From Gallionella sp. (GTDB taxonomy: Bacteria > Pseudomonadota > Gammaproteobacteria > Burkholderiales > Gallionellaceae): a stretch of DNA of 64,000 bases. The notes under the pieces are model-generated. The model saw only the letters and a program-made list of their open reading frames with translations. It was not told where the DNA came from and searched no databases. Shown here piece after piece: positions 49,493-58,575 of this stretch. The position numbers were made by a program, and so were the translations under genes. Position 1 is the stretch's first letter; each line of letters opens with the position of its first letter. The DNA lies in assembly GCA_028714075.1 (NCBI GenBank), contig JAQTMZ010000001.1, positions 186,001-250,000 on the forward strand, in the 5' to 3' direction.

Positions 49493-50041
49493 ATGAATCA
49501 ACTTTGCTTTCTGACTAACCTAACAAGCTCCGATATTGCGGCTTGGTCGCAGGCAATCGTTAGCTCCATCGCTATTATTGCTGGTGCTCTGGTTGTCTTC
49601 TGGCAAACGCGCCGCGCGCGTTTAGAGCAAAGTGAGCGTGAAGCACGTATGCTTGATGGTATTGCTCATCTTCTCACTCACCTTAAGGAGTGTGCGCAAG
49701 AAGCTCGTGCTGAAAGAAAAAAACTGGAGCGTTGGCCACCGGGGTATCCCGCGGAACCAAGCACCCGATTTCTGGAGCTTTCTGAGGCGATCCACCGGTT
49801 CCCTCTTGAAGCAGTACAAGGCGAAGTTCCACTTGAGGCGCTTCTGAATGCCCGCCGCGTAGCCAAGGAAATGCAACCACTCGTTGGCCCAGAGCCAGAG
49901 CTTGATGTAAATCCAAACTTTGAAAATACCTTTCACATGTACGTCACCATACTCGACCAGCAGATACTTCATCTTCGGGGCGAAGCAAGGCGGCTCATGA
50001 AAGGCGAACGAGCACTCCATGCTGCAGCCACACAGGAATAG
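49493..50041 (+). CDS. Cassette-borne membrane-anchored protein, unknown function
   Basis: A 182-residue protein with one N-terminal membrane segment (about residues 19-39) and a long charged cytosolic helical part (RRARLEQSEREARML onwards), likely coiled coil. No family recognised. It starts 24 bases after the GTTGGGC core of the upstream attC-like site and is followed by GCCCAAC at 50060, the exact complement, as in a second gene cassette. Confidence 0.62.
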   Translation: MNQLCFLTNLTSSDIAAWSQAIVSSIAIIAGALVVFWQTRRARLEQSEREARMLDGIAHLLTHLKECAQEARAERKKLERWPPGYPAEPSTRFLELSEAIHRFPLEAVQGEVPLEALLNARRVAKEMQPLVGPEPELDVNPNFENTFHMYVTILDQQILHLRGEARRLMKGERALHAAATQE

Positions 50042-50059
50042 GTTGCAACTCAAAGCCAC

Positions 50060-50080
50060 GCCCAACCCGGCAATCAAGCG
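50060..50080 (+). other. Truncated attC-like half site
   Basis: GCCCAAC followed by CCGGC and AATCAAGCG repeats the layout of the left half of the attC at 49397. No right half can be found before the next gene at 50123, so the array seems to be broken here. Confidence 0.6.
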
Positions 50081-50122
50081 TGACATGATAAAGCGCACCC
50101 TTTAATTAAAAATATTAGCCAA

Positions 50123-51040
50123 ATGAATTACTACGAAATATTGGAAGTCAGCCAAAATGCCAGCCAGGAGGTGCTCAAGGCAGCTTATAAAAGCTTGATG
50201 CAGCGTTATCATCCCGATAAAAATCCGGGCAATGTGGAAGCTGCCGAACATTCGGTAATTGTGGTTCAGGCTTATGAAATACTTTCGGATTCGAGTAAGC
50301 GTGCCGCCTACGATATCGAGCTTAAACGGCAGCTGGAAAACTTAAACAATATTCGAAACAGAGCACGGAATGCGCAGAATGCCGTTCCTTTAGGCAATAC
50401 GGAGAGCAAATCTTACGGGTTTTTGTGGCTGCTAATCACATTGATCGCTTTGGCCATCTGGTTCGTTTGGTTACCCCACGGAAAGAAGCAATCTTCTGGC
50501 TCTGGGGCAAAGGAGGCTGGCTCATTGCCAGGACATTACCAGCCGGATACTCAGCAAAACAAAGCAACCGAACGAGCGCCAAGGCTGGGTGCAAGAACCA
50601 TTCCCGTATTTATTAAAGATATAAATGTAAATTTGGAGGCTTCGGGTGAATCTGCGGATGTATCGCAGGACGATGCCGGGTATGTTCTGACCATACAAAC
50701 TCTAGGCGTTGTCGTTGGCGCTTTTGACGCGGATAAATTCATTGCTTTTATCGAAGATAACAAGAAATATATCAGCCAGAAGTTGGCAGCCAAACTTGCG
50801 GGCATCAAATACGAAATGCTGATGAAGCATAACGGCGAGCCTTATTTGAAACAGGTTATATTGGATTCAATCGGCGAGATTACCGGAACCAATCGGTTTG
50901 AAGAGTACCCTTCAGCCGACACGGAAGCGCCAGCGCATTACGGTGTTGTAGATATTCTGTTGCCGGAGTCGTTTACAGTTAAATCGCTAAAAACAATCAA
51001 GCTGCCAGCGGGCGAGGGGAGCGGAACAAATTTGCCCTGA
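50123..51040 (+). CDS. Membrane-anchored J-domain protein
   Basis: A 305-residue protein. Residues 1-70 are a complete DnaJ J-domain with the HPD tripeptide at 30-32, which stimulates DnaK ATPase. One membrane segment lies at about residues 99-117; the rest (about 130-305) is an unrecognised, probably periplasmic domain. It lacks the Gly/Phe and zinc-finger parts of true DnaJ, so it is a specialised co-chaperone. It is followed 133 bases later by a gene for a second, J-like membrane protein. Confidence 0.78.
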   Translation: MNYYEILEVSQNASQEVLKAAYKSLMQRYHPDKNPGNVEAAEHSVIVVQAYEILSDSSKRAAYDIELKRQLENLNNIRNRARNAQNAVPLGNTESKSYGFLWLLITLIALAIWFVWLPHGKKQSSGSGAKEAGSLPGHYQPDTQQNKATERAPRLGARTIPVFIKDINVNLEASGESADVSQDDAGYVLTIQTLGVVVGAFDADKFIAFIEDNKKYISQKLAAKLAGIKYEMLMKHNGEPYLKQVILDSIGEITGTNRFEEYPSADTEAPAHYGVVDILLPESFTVKSLKTIKLPAGEGSGTNLP

Positions 51041-51173
51041 TCCGGTTAACCTGGACTAATTGGGGCTATGGTGTGAAGAAGAATTTCTGTCGGGTTGAGT
51101 GCAGCATTTGCCTTGCTACCCGAATGGGAAACGGTTGCTTTCTCAAATTTATGCGGCCTTGAAGGGAGTTGAG

Positions 51174-52208
51174 ATGTCGGACATGTCAGACAAAGAGATA
51201 TACCAGTTGATTGCGGGTGAATTAGAGACGAAAAATGTTGATGCCGCGCTGTGGACGCAGGCCAAAGAAACAGCCCTGGGTGACTCGGATAAGACCGAAG
51301 CTATATACATTCGCTTAAGATTTCTTGAGCTAGTTAAATCCTCACGCCCACCCCAAAAATCTACCTCGCTGGTCACCGTGGTTGAAGTCAAACCTAAAGT
51401 CGATGAACTGTCGCTCATGCGCACCGAATTGGCGCAGAAGTTATTGAACCAGGGGAAATATAGTTTGTATTCGATCCTCAAACTTCATCCAGACGCCAGT
51501 GATGCTGTAATTGCAGCGGCAATTAATAATTTGGAAGCTGGCAATCTGGAAGATTCAGGTGTTCATCCGGCAGAATTCAAATACGCCAAAGATACCTTGG
51601 GCAATGCTGAATTACGCGAACAATATGACCGCCGGCTTTTTGAAAGTGTTTCTAATGGGGTAGTCAAACCCTATCAATCCTATGCTTTTGAAGGGACGGG
51701 CAACGCGTACTCCTGGTGGGAATCAAGTAAGACATCGGTAACTATCGGCGTTTTATTGTTGGTTGTTATCGGATATTTGGGAGTCAATTATTTACAGGTA
51801 CAAAATAGCAGCGAAATACAGAAAATAGCGGTCGAGTCGCAGAAGGAAGTTTTACATACAATTTCCGATGCCGCGCAAATGAAGACACAAGCTGATGTGG
51901 GTTTAAGGGCCGAAACATCAAGGCTCATGTCGGAAAGGCAAAATCAAGAGATGGAGCTGCGTAGCAGAACTGCTGACCGGATGAATGAGGAGCAACGCAT
52001 AATGCAGGAAAACCGTATGCAAGCCGAACAGCAACAAAAGCAGGCGCAGAAAGAGCAAGCCGAAAAATGGCAGAAGACCCAGCAAGATCAGGCAGAAGGC
52101 ATCAGGGTAATGAAAGAAAAGCAATATTGGGCATGTATGAACATGCAATTGTCCCAAAGAAATGTCACCAGTTATGATGCAGGCGCAAGATGTGCCATGT
52201 ATCGATGA
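51174..52208 (+). CDS. Degenerate-J-domain membrane protein with coiled coil
   Basis: A 344-residue protein. Residues 1-60 form a small helical region (MSDKEIYQLIAGELETKNVD) seen at the N-terminus of other bacterial proteins. Residues 97-155 resemble a J-domain (YSLYSILKLHPDASD to ELREQYDRRL) but the HPD is not intact; HPA occurs at 131-133. A membrane segment at about 188-207 is followed by a 100-residue Gln/Glu/Arg-rich coiled coil and a short Cys-containing tail. GGGAG sits before ATG 51174. Probably works with the J-protein upstream. Confidence 0.6.
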   Translation: MSDMSDKEIYQLIAGELETKNVDAALWTQAKETALGDSDKTEAIYIRLRFLELVKSSRPPQKSTSLVTVVEVKPKVDELSLMRTELAQKLLNQGKYSLYSILKLHPDASDAVIAAAINNLEAGNLEDSGVHPAEFKYAKDTLGNAELREQYDRRLFESVSNGVVKPYQSYAFEGTGNAYSWWESSKTSVTIGVLLLVVIGYLGVNYLQVQNSSEIQKIAVESQKEVLHTISDAAQMKTQADVGLRAETSRLMSERQNQEMELRSRTADRMNEEQRIMQENRMQAEQQQKQAQKEQAEKWQKTQQDQAEGIRVMKEKQYWACMNMQLSQRNVTSYDAGARCAMYR

Positions 52209-52559
52209 GGTTTGCATCGAAGTGAGCACTAAGGGGGACGCATCGCATTACTTTTGAAGTGGTTGTCGTCCTTACCTGAAACTCTCCCGTTGCAACAGCG
52301 CCCCTGATCAAAAAACCGCAACACAGAACGTCCGCCCGCTTTACTTTCAAACAAGCGTTTGATACAGTTGTTCGGCAGTTTGCGTGCGGCGGATATCACA
52401 GGGTAATTTGTTGCGGATTGCGCAGCGTAATCCATATCCTGAAACTTGTAGCCAGATGCCAGTAGGAGCGGGCCATGCCCGCGATTGGATGGTTCGCGGG
52501 CATGGCCCGCTCCTACAGTGTCAATCGAGTTTTCAGGACAAAAATTTCAGAGATACAAC
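52209..52559. other. Intergenic stretch upstream of the efflux operon
   Basis: No gene seen. It holds a REP palindrome at 52462-52516 and must contain the efflux operon promoter. No operator for the downstream TetR-type regulator could be picked out with confidence. Confidence 0.4.
52462..52516. repeat. REP-type palindrome, copy 1
   Basis: A 55-base element with perfect 22-base arms (starting GTAGGAGCGGGCCATGCCCG) and an 11-base loop. Same arms as the element at 57069-57125, with a different loop. It belongs to the TGTAGGAGCGG class of repetitive extragenic palindromes known from pseudomonads and relatives. Confidence 0.9.
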
Positions 52560-53714
52560 ATGACAACTTCAACCAGACCGATAGCTCTTACCTTCTTCAT
52601 GACTGCGTTGCTGGCCGGTTGTGGCAGCGGCGACAAGCCTGCTGCCGGCCCGGGCGGGCCGGGTGCGGGGATGCCGCCGCCGGAGGTGGATGTGATCACG
52701 GTTACCTCCGGCAACGCGACGCTCACGCAAGATTTGCCGGGGCGCTTGCAGGCTTACCGCACGGCGCAGGTGCGCGCGCGCGTCGAGGGGGTGGTCGAAA
52801 AAAGATTGTTTCAGGAAGGCAGCGATGTGAAGGCGGGCGCATCCCTGTTCCAGATCGATGCGCGCACCTATAAGGCCGCCGCCGAATCCGCCAAGGCGGA
52901 TCTGGCGATTGCGCGCCAGACCGTCGAGCGCTATGTGCCGTTACTCAAAATCAAGGCGGTCAGCCAGCAGGAAATGGATCTGGCCGATGCCAAAGCCAAG
53001 CAGGCCGAAGCCGCACTGATCCGCGCCGAGGAAGACCTGGAAAATGCCAGTGTGCCCGCCGCCATTTCCGGGCGCATCGGGCGCACGCTGGTAACCGAGG
53101 GTGCTTTGGTCGGCAAGGGTGAGGCCACGCTGCTGGCGACCATCGAGCAGCTCGATCCGATCCATGTCAATTTCACCCAGCCCGGCGCGGATGTGCTGCG
53201 CCTGAAACAGGCCGTCAAGTCCGGCAGGCTCCGGCGCGCTGAAACCGCCAGCGTGGAAATGCTGCTGGAAGACGGCAGCGTCTATCCGCAGGCTGGCAGG
53301 ATATTCTTTTCCGATATGTCAGTTGATCCGGCCACCGGTGCCGTCTCGCTGCGCGCCGAATTCCCCAACCCGCAACGCGAGCTACTGCCCGGCATGTTCG
53401 TGCGCCTGCGCTTCCCGCAAGCGCTGGCAGACAACGCTATTCGCGTGCCGCAGCGCGCCGTGCAGGCCAATCCGCAGGGGCAGTTCGTGATGATCGTGAC
53501 ACCCGATGGCAAAGCTGCGCCGCTGCCGGTTAAAACCGGCGGCATGGCAGGCGGCGATTTCATCATCGCCGAAGGGCTGAAGGGCGGCGAACAGGTCATC
53601 GTGAACGGCTTGCAGAAGGCGCGTCCGGGCACGCCGGTGAAAGCGGTGCCGCTGAACGGTGCAGCAAAGACTGAAAATAAAACAGCGCCGCCTGCGGCGA
53701 ACGGGAAGTCGTAG
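52560..53714 (+). CDS. RND efflux periplasmic adaptor (AcrA/MexA family)
   Basis: A 384-residue membrane-fusion protein that links the inner-membrane RND pump to the outer-membrane channel. The signal peptide ends in a lipobox LLAGC, so the mature protein is lipid-anchored in the periplasmic face. Barrel-sandwich, alpha-hairpin (AKADLAIARQTVERYVPLL) and beta-barrel regions follow in the usual order. The frame runs further upstream into the REP palindrome, but ATG 52560 fits the signal peptide. First gene of a three-gene pump operon. Confidence 0.93.
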   Translation: MTTSTRPIALTFFMTALLAGCGSGDKPAAGPGGPGAGMPPPEVDVITVTSGNATLTQDLPGRLQAYRTAQVRARVEGVVEKRLFQEGSDVKAGASLFQIDARTYKAAAESAKADLAIARQTVERYVPLLKIKAVSQQEMDLADAKAKQAEAALIRAEEDLENASVPAAISGRIGRTLVTEGALVGKGEATLLATIEQLDPIHVNFTQPGADVLRLKQAVKSGRLRRAETASVEMLLEDGSVYPQAGRIFFSDMSVDPATGAVSLRAEFPNPQRELLPGMFVRLRFPQALADNAIRVPQRAVQANPQGQFVMIVTPDGKAAPLPVKTGGMAGGDFIIAEGLKGGEQVIVNGLQKARPGTPVKAVPLNGAAKTENKTAPPAANGKS

Positions 53715-53774
53715 AAACTTCTTTGGGAGCCTCTGGAAATGAATTTATTCCAGATTATTCATTAGAAAAGCTGT

Positions 53775-53896
53775 GTCGTACCGGCGCAGGCCGGTATCCA
53801 GATAATTTACAAATTCCCACGTCAGTGGGACAACGCGGTTTTGTCCGCTTTGCGGATTATTTTTTATTGCTGGATTCCGGCCTGCGCCGGAATGAC
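53775..53896. repeat. MITE/REP-like element, copy 2
   Basis: About 122 bases, closely similar to 48115-48240, with the same terminal inverted repeats and internal small hairpin. It lies in the gap between the adaptor and pump genes, where a hairpin could alter their ratio. Confidence 0.8.
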
Positions 53897-53933
53897 GGCC
53901 TAATAAATTATTTGGGTTTATAGAGGCTCACAT

Positions 53934-56900
53934 ATGTTTGCAAGATTCTTCATTGACCGCCCGATCTTCGCCTGGGTCATCGCGATCCTGATCACGTTTG
54001 CCGGGATGCTCGCGCTGCGCGCGTTGCCGGTGTCGCAGTACCCGTCGGTGGCGCCGCCCGCGCTGGACATTTCCGTCAATTATCCCGGCGCATCGGCGCA
54101 GGTGGTGGAACAGAGCGCGGTGCAGTTGATCGAGCAGGAGATGAACGGCATCGACAACCTGATCTACATGGATTCCAACTCGCAGGTCGGCTCCGGTCAG
54201 GTGACGCTCACCTTCAAGCCCGGCACCGATATCCAGTTTTCGTCGGTCGAGGCGCAGAACCGCATCAAGCGCGTCGAAGCGCGCCTGCCGGACGACGTGC
54301 GGCGGCTCGGCGTGACGGTGACCCGCGCCGGGCGCAACTTCATCATGGTGGTGGCGCTGACTTCGCCGGATGGCCGGTTGAACGCCGTCGACCTCGGCAG
54401 CTATGCCACCGCCAGCGTGCTGGAGCCGCTGTTGCGCGTGCAGGGTGTGGGCGAGGTGTTGCTGTTCGGCACCGAATATTCGATGCGCATCTGGCTCAAA
54501 CCTGATCGGCTGGAAGCCTACGCGCTCTCGCCCGCCGATGTCGGTCGCGCGGTGCGCGCGCAGAACGCGCTGCTGCCGCTGGGTGAAGTGGGCCAGTTGC
54601 CGTCCACGCCGGGACAGGAGATCAACGCCGTGCTCGGCAGCCGCGGGCGCCTCACCACGCCGGAAGAATTCGGCGACATCGTGGTGCGCGCCAACCCGGA
54701 TGGTTCATCGGTGCGGCTCAAGGACATCGCCCGCGTCGAGCTGGGCGCACAGGATTACAACCGCATTTCACGCCTCAACGGTCAGCCGATCGCCGGCATG
54801 GCGATACGCATCACGCCGGGAGCGAACGCGCTGGCGACCGCACAGGGCGTGCGCGCCAAGATGCAGGAGCTGTCGCGCTACTTTCCGCAGGGGGTGGATT
54901 GGACGGTGCCCTACGACACCACGCGCTTCATCGAACTATCCATCCGCGAAGTGGTGATCACGCTGCTGGAAGCGGCGGCGCTGGTGGTGCTGGTGATGTT
55001 CGTGTTCCTCGGCAACTGGCGCACCACGCTGATCCCAGCGATCGTCGTACCGGTGTCGCTGATGGGCGGGCTGCTGGGGCTGTATGTGTTCGGTTTCTCG
55101 ATCAACGTGCTGACGCTGTTTGCGATGGTGCTGGCGATCGGTACCGTGGTGGACGATGCCATCGTGGTGGTGGAAAACGTCGAGCGCAACATGCGCAGCA
55201 AGCACCTGTCGCCGCGCGAGGCGACGCGCGTGGCGATGGGCGAGATCACCGGCGCCATCATCGCGATCACACTGGTGCTGATGGCGGTGTTCGTGCCGAT
55301 GGCATTCTTCGGCGGCTCCACCGGCGCGATCTACCGCCAGTTCGCCGTCACGCTGGTGGTGACCATGGCGTTCTCCGCCTTCCTCGCGCTGTCGCTCACG
55401 CCCGCGCTGTGCGCGAGCCTGCTCAAGCACGATGCGGAAAGCCTGGAGCGCGGCTTCCACGGCTGGTTCAACCGTTTCTTCGACCGCGTGACGACCAAGT
55501 ACGTCGGCGGGGTCAATCACGCCGCGCGCAGGCTGCTGCGCTCGCTGGCGATCTATGCGGTGATCGTCGCGATCGCCGCGTGGACCTACATGAAACTGCC
55601 GGGCAGCTTTTTGCCGGAAGAAGACCAGGGTTACATTGTCACCGCGATCCAGTTGCCGCCTGCCGCGACGCGCGAGAGGGCGAAAGTCGTGCTGGAATCG
55701 GTCGAGCAGTTTTATATGAAACAGCCGCAGGTGGACAAGGTGATCGGCGTGCTGGGCTTCTCTTTCTTCGGGCGCGGCCAGAACATGGCGCTCGCTTTCA
55801 TCAGGCTCAAGGATTGGGATGAGCGGCCGGGCAAGGAAAACTCGGCGCAGTCATTGATCAAGCGCGCCAACATGGAATTTTTCCGCATGAAGCAGGCGAT
55901 GCTGTTCGCGATCAATCCGCCGCCGATACCCGAGCTCGCTTCGGCGGGCGGCTTCGATTTCCGCCTGCAGGATCGCGGCGGGGTCGGGCGCGACAAGCTG
56001 ATCGATGCGCGTAATCAGGTGCTGGGCATGGCGATGGCCGACAAGCGCCTGACCGCGGTGCGCCCGGAAGGCCAGGAACCCGCGCCGCAACTGTTCCTTG
56101 ACATCGACCGCGACAAGGCGGAAACGCTGGGCGTCAATGCCACCGACCTCAACGACACGCTGCAATCGCTGTTCGGCGTGTCCTATATCAACGACTTCGT
56201 GCGCCAGGGGCGCGTGCTGCGCGTGCAGATGCAGGCCGAGGATGTCACGCGCAAGAGCGAGGCCGACCTGATGCGCACCGCGGTGCGCAACAGCGCCGGA
56301 CGCATGGTGCGCCTGTCGGAGTTCGTGCGCACCAAATGGGTGGCGGCATCGACCAAGCTCGACCGCTACAACGGTCTGGCGGCGATGAAAATATCCGGCG
56401 CGACCGCGCCGGGCGTGTCCAGCGGCGAGGCGCTCGCCGCGATGGAAGCCATCGCACAAAAACTGCCGCCGGGCATCGGCTTCGAGTGGTCGGGCATTTC
56501 CTCCGAGGAAAAAATCTCCGGCCAGCAGGCGCCGCTGCTGTTCGGCGTGTCGCTGCTGGTGGTGTTTCTGGTGCTCGCCGCGCTGTATGAAAGCTGGTCG
56601 ATTCCGCTCGCGGTGATGCTGGCCGTGCCGCTCGGCGTGTTCGGTGCGCTGGTCGCGGTGGAACTGCGCGGGCTGCCCAACGATGTGTATTTCAAGGTCG
56701 GGCTGATCGCGATCATCGGACTGGCCGCCAAGAACGCCATTCTGATCGTGGAGTTTGCGCGCCGTCTCGAAGACGAAGGCAAGGAGCGCCTCGAAGCCGT
56801 GCTGGAAGCCTGCCGCCTGCGCCTGCGCCCGATCCTGATGACCTCCATCGCCTTTATCGCCGGTGTATTCCCGCTGGCCATTTCCACCGGAGCGGGCGCC

Positions 56901-57050
56901 GAGAGCCGCCACGCCATCGGCACCGGCGTGATCGGCGGCATGGTCGCCGCCACCGTGCTGGCGGTCTTCCTGGTGCCGGTGTTCTTCATGACCGTGCGGC
57001 GCCTCTTTCCGGGACATGCGCGCAAGCACAAGGAGGATAGTCATGGCTAA
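53934..57050 (+). CDS. RND multidrug efflux permease (AcrB/MexB, HAE1 family)
   Basis: A 1038-residue inner-membrane proton-driven pump. The N-terminal FIDRPIFAWVIAILI and twelve membrane segments around two large periplasmic loops match HAE1 transporters; the proton-relay Asp pair is in LAIGTVVDDAIVVVENVER. Typical substrates are drugs, dyes and solvents; specificity cannot be read from sequence. The stop overlaps the ATG of the outer-membrane factor by 8 bases. Confidence 0.95.
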   Translation: MFARFFIDRPIFAWVIAILITFAGMLALRALPVSQYPSVAPPALDISVNYPGASAQVVEQSAVQLIEQEMNGIDNLIYMDSNSQVGSGQVTLTFKPGTDIQFSSVEAQNRIKRVEARLPDDVRRLGVTVTRAGRNFIMVVALTSPDGRLNAVDLGSYATASVLEPLLRVQGVGEVLLFGTEYSMRIWLKPDRLEAYALSPADVGRAVRAQNALLPLGEVGQLPSTPGQEINAVLGSRGRLTTPEEFGDIVVRANPDGSSVRLKDIARVELGAQDYNRISRLNGQPIAGMAIRITPGANALATAQGVRAKMQELSRYFPQGVDWTVPYDTTRFIELSIREVVITLLEAAALVVLVMFVFLGNWRTTLIPAIVVPVSLMGGLLGLYVFGFSINVLTLFAMVLAIGTVVDDAIVVVENVERNMRSKHLSPREATRVAMGEITGAIIAITLVLMAVFVPMAFFGGSTGAIYRQFAVTLVVTMAFSAFLALSLTPALCASLLKHDAESLERGFHGWFNRFFDRVTTKYVGGVNHAARRLLRSLAIYAVIVAIAAWTYMKLPGSFLPEEDQGYIVTAIQLPPAATRERAKVVLESVEQFYMKQPQVDKVIGVLGFSFFGRGQNMALAFIRLKDWDERPGKENSAQSLIKRANMEFFRMKQAMLFAINPPPIPELASAGGFDFRLQDRGGVGRDKLIDARNQVLGMAMADKRLTAVRPEGQEPAPQLFLDIDRDKAETLGVNATDLNDTLQSLFGVSYINDFVRQGRVLRVQMQAEDVTRKSEADLMRTAVRNSAGRMVRLSEFVRTKWVAASTKLDRYNGLAAMKISGATAPGVSSGEALAAMEAIAQKLPPGIGFEWSGISSEEKISGQQAPLLFGVSLLVVFLVLAALYESWSIPLAVMLAVPLGVFGALVAVELRGLPNDVYFKVGLIAIIGLAAKNAILIVEFARRLEDEGKERLEAVLEACRLRLRPILMTSIAFIAGVFPLAISTGAGAESRHAIGTGVIGGMVAATVLAVFLVPVFFMTVRRLFPGHARKHKEDSHG

Positions 57051-58575
57051 TCGAGATTGCACATTAGCTGTAGGAGCGGGCCATGCCCGCGAACCGCTTG
57101 ATCGCGGGCATGGCCCGCTCCTACAAGTTTCAACTACGTTTTCTGGGATGATTATTCTGGCATCCTTGCTAGGCGGCTGCTCGCAGATGCCGGCCTATCA
57201 GCGCCCTGCCGCACCGGTTTCCGCCGCTTGGCCGGACAACGCCAAACCGAACGGTGCGCGCCAGATCGCAACGACCGGCTGGCAACAATATTTTCCCGAT
57301 CCGCGCTTGCAGGCGCTGATCAGCGCCGCGCTGGAGAACAACCGCGACCTGCGCATCGCCACGGCGCGCATCGCCGAAGCGCGCGCGCAATATGGCGTCC
57401 AGCAGGCCGACCGGTGGCCTACCCTGAACCTGAGCGCCGGACGCAACGCCTCGCTGACGCCGGGAGGCGCATCGGGTTTCACCACCAACCCCATCCACAT
57501 GCAACGCTATGACGTGAGCCTCAGCGTGGTGTCGTACGAGCTGGATTTCTGGGGAAGGGTCAGCAGTTTGAACGAGGCCGCCAAGGCCAGCTACCTTGCC
57601 ACCGAAGCGGCGCAGCGCGCGTTCCGCCTGTCGCTGATCGCCGAGGTGGCGAACGCGTATCTGTCGTTGCTGGAGCTGCGCGAGCGCGCCCAACTCACCG
57701 CGGTAACCGCCAAGACGCGCGCCGAAACCAGGGAGCTGACAGCGCGCCGCCGCGATCTGGGCGTGTCCAGCGACCTGGATTTTTTGCAGGCGGATGGCGC
57801 GTATCAGGCCGCGCTGGCCGAGCGCGCTAGCCTTGAGCGGCAACAGGCCGCAGCGGAAAATTTGCTCGGCCTGCTGGTGGGGCAGTCGCTGGCTGAAGTG
57901 AAAGACCTGCCTGCCGGGCGCAACCTTGCCGCGCAGGACATCGCCCCCGACCTGATTGCCGGGCTGCCCGCCGAGGTGCTGTTGCAGCGCCCCGACGTGC
58001 TCGCCGCCGAGCAGCAATTGATTGCCGCGAATGCCAATATCGGCGCGGCGCGCGCGGCCTTCCTGCCGCGCATCACGCTGACCGGCAGCGTCGGCACGGC
58101 CAGCCGGAGCTTGTCCGGGCTGTTCGGCGCCGGCAGCCGCGCGTGGAGTTTCCAGCCTCTCATCAGCCTGCCGTTGTTTGATGCGGGGCGCAGCGCCGCC
58201 AACGTGGATGTCGCCGAGGCGCGCAAGGTCATTGCGGTGGCCGAATATGAAAAAACCATCCAGCAGGCGTTTCGCGAAGTGGCGGATTTGCTGAATGCGC
58301 GCGAGAAACTCGCCGAGCAGCTCGCCGCGCAGGAAGCCAATGCACAGGCGCAAGACCAGCGTTTGCGTCTGGTGGAGGCGCGCTACGGCGTGGGTATCGT
58401 CAGCCATCTGGAAGTGCTGGATGCGCAGCGCGAATCCTATGCCGCGCAGCAGGGCGCGTTGCAGGTGCGCAGCATCATGCTGTCGGCCGCCGCGCAGCTT
58501 TACAAGGCGCTGGCCGGGCAGAGCATGCCGGACAAACCAAACGAAACAGACAAGCAGCCCGGGGCGGCCAAATGA
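57043..58575 (+). CDS. Outer-membrane factor of RND efflux system (OprM/NodT family)
   Basis: A 510-residue TolC-like lipoprotein that forms the exit duct. Two outer-membrane efflux domains are recognisable, with LLQRPDVLAAEQQLIAANANIG in the second half. ATG 57043 has a perfect AGGAGG six bases upstream and overlaps the pump stop. A 57-base REP palindrome (57069-57125) sits in frame between this start and the lipobox LASLLGGC, adding 19 residues to the signal-peptide region. An alternative start at 57148 would leave a signal of only about 10 residues. Either secretion tolerates the insertion or the protein is impaired. Confidence 0.85.
   Translation: MANRDCTLAVGAGHAREPLDRGHGPLLQVSTTFSGMIILASLLGGCSQMPAYQRPAAPVSAAWPDNAKPNGARQIATTGWQQYFPDPRLQALISAALENNRDLRIATARIAEARAQYGVQQADRWPTLNLSAGRNASLTPGGASGFTTNPIHMQRYDVSLSVVSYELDFWGRVSSLNEAAKASYLATEAAQRAFRLSLIAEVANAYLSLLELRERAQLTAVTAKTRAETRELTARRRDLGVSSDLDFLQADGAYQAALAERASLERQQAAAENLLGLLVGQSLAEVKDLPAGRNLAAQDIAPDLIAGLPAEVLLQRPDVLAAEQQLIAANANIGAARAAFLPRITLTGSVGTASRSLSGLFGAGSRAWSFQPLISLPLFDAGRSAANVDVAEARKVIAVAEYEKTIQQAFREVADLLNAREKLAEQLAAQEANAQAQDQRLRLVEARYGVGIVSHLEVLDAQRESYAAQQGALQVRSIMLSAAAQLYKALAGQSMPDKPNETDKQPGAAK
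57069..57125. repeat. REP-type palindrome, copy 2, within coding sequence
   Basis: 57 bases, TGTAGGAGCGGGCC at the left and its complement at the right, same arms as 52462-52516. Its length is a multiple of three and contains no stop in the outer-membrane-factor frame. Confidence 0.9.

Noticed and set aside
49000..50100. Complete integron
   Set aside because: No integrase gene on either strand in the window; only cassettes and attC-like sites are seen.
48115..57125. Dispersed palindromes as a CRISPR array
   Set aside because: Copies are kilobases apart and self-complementary over their full length; no leader, spacers or cas genes.
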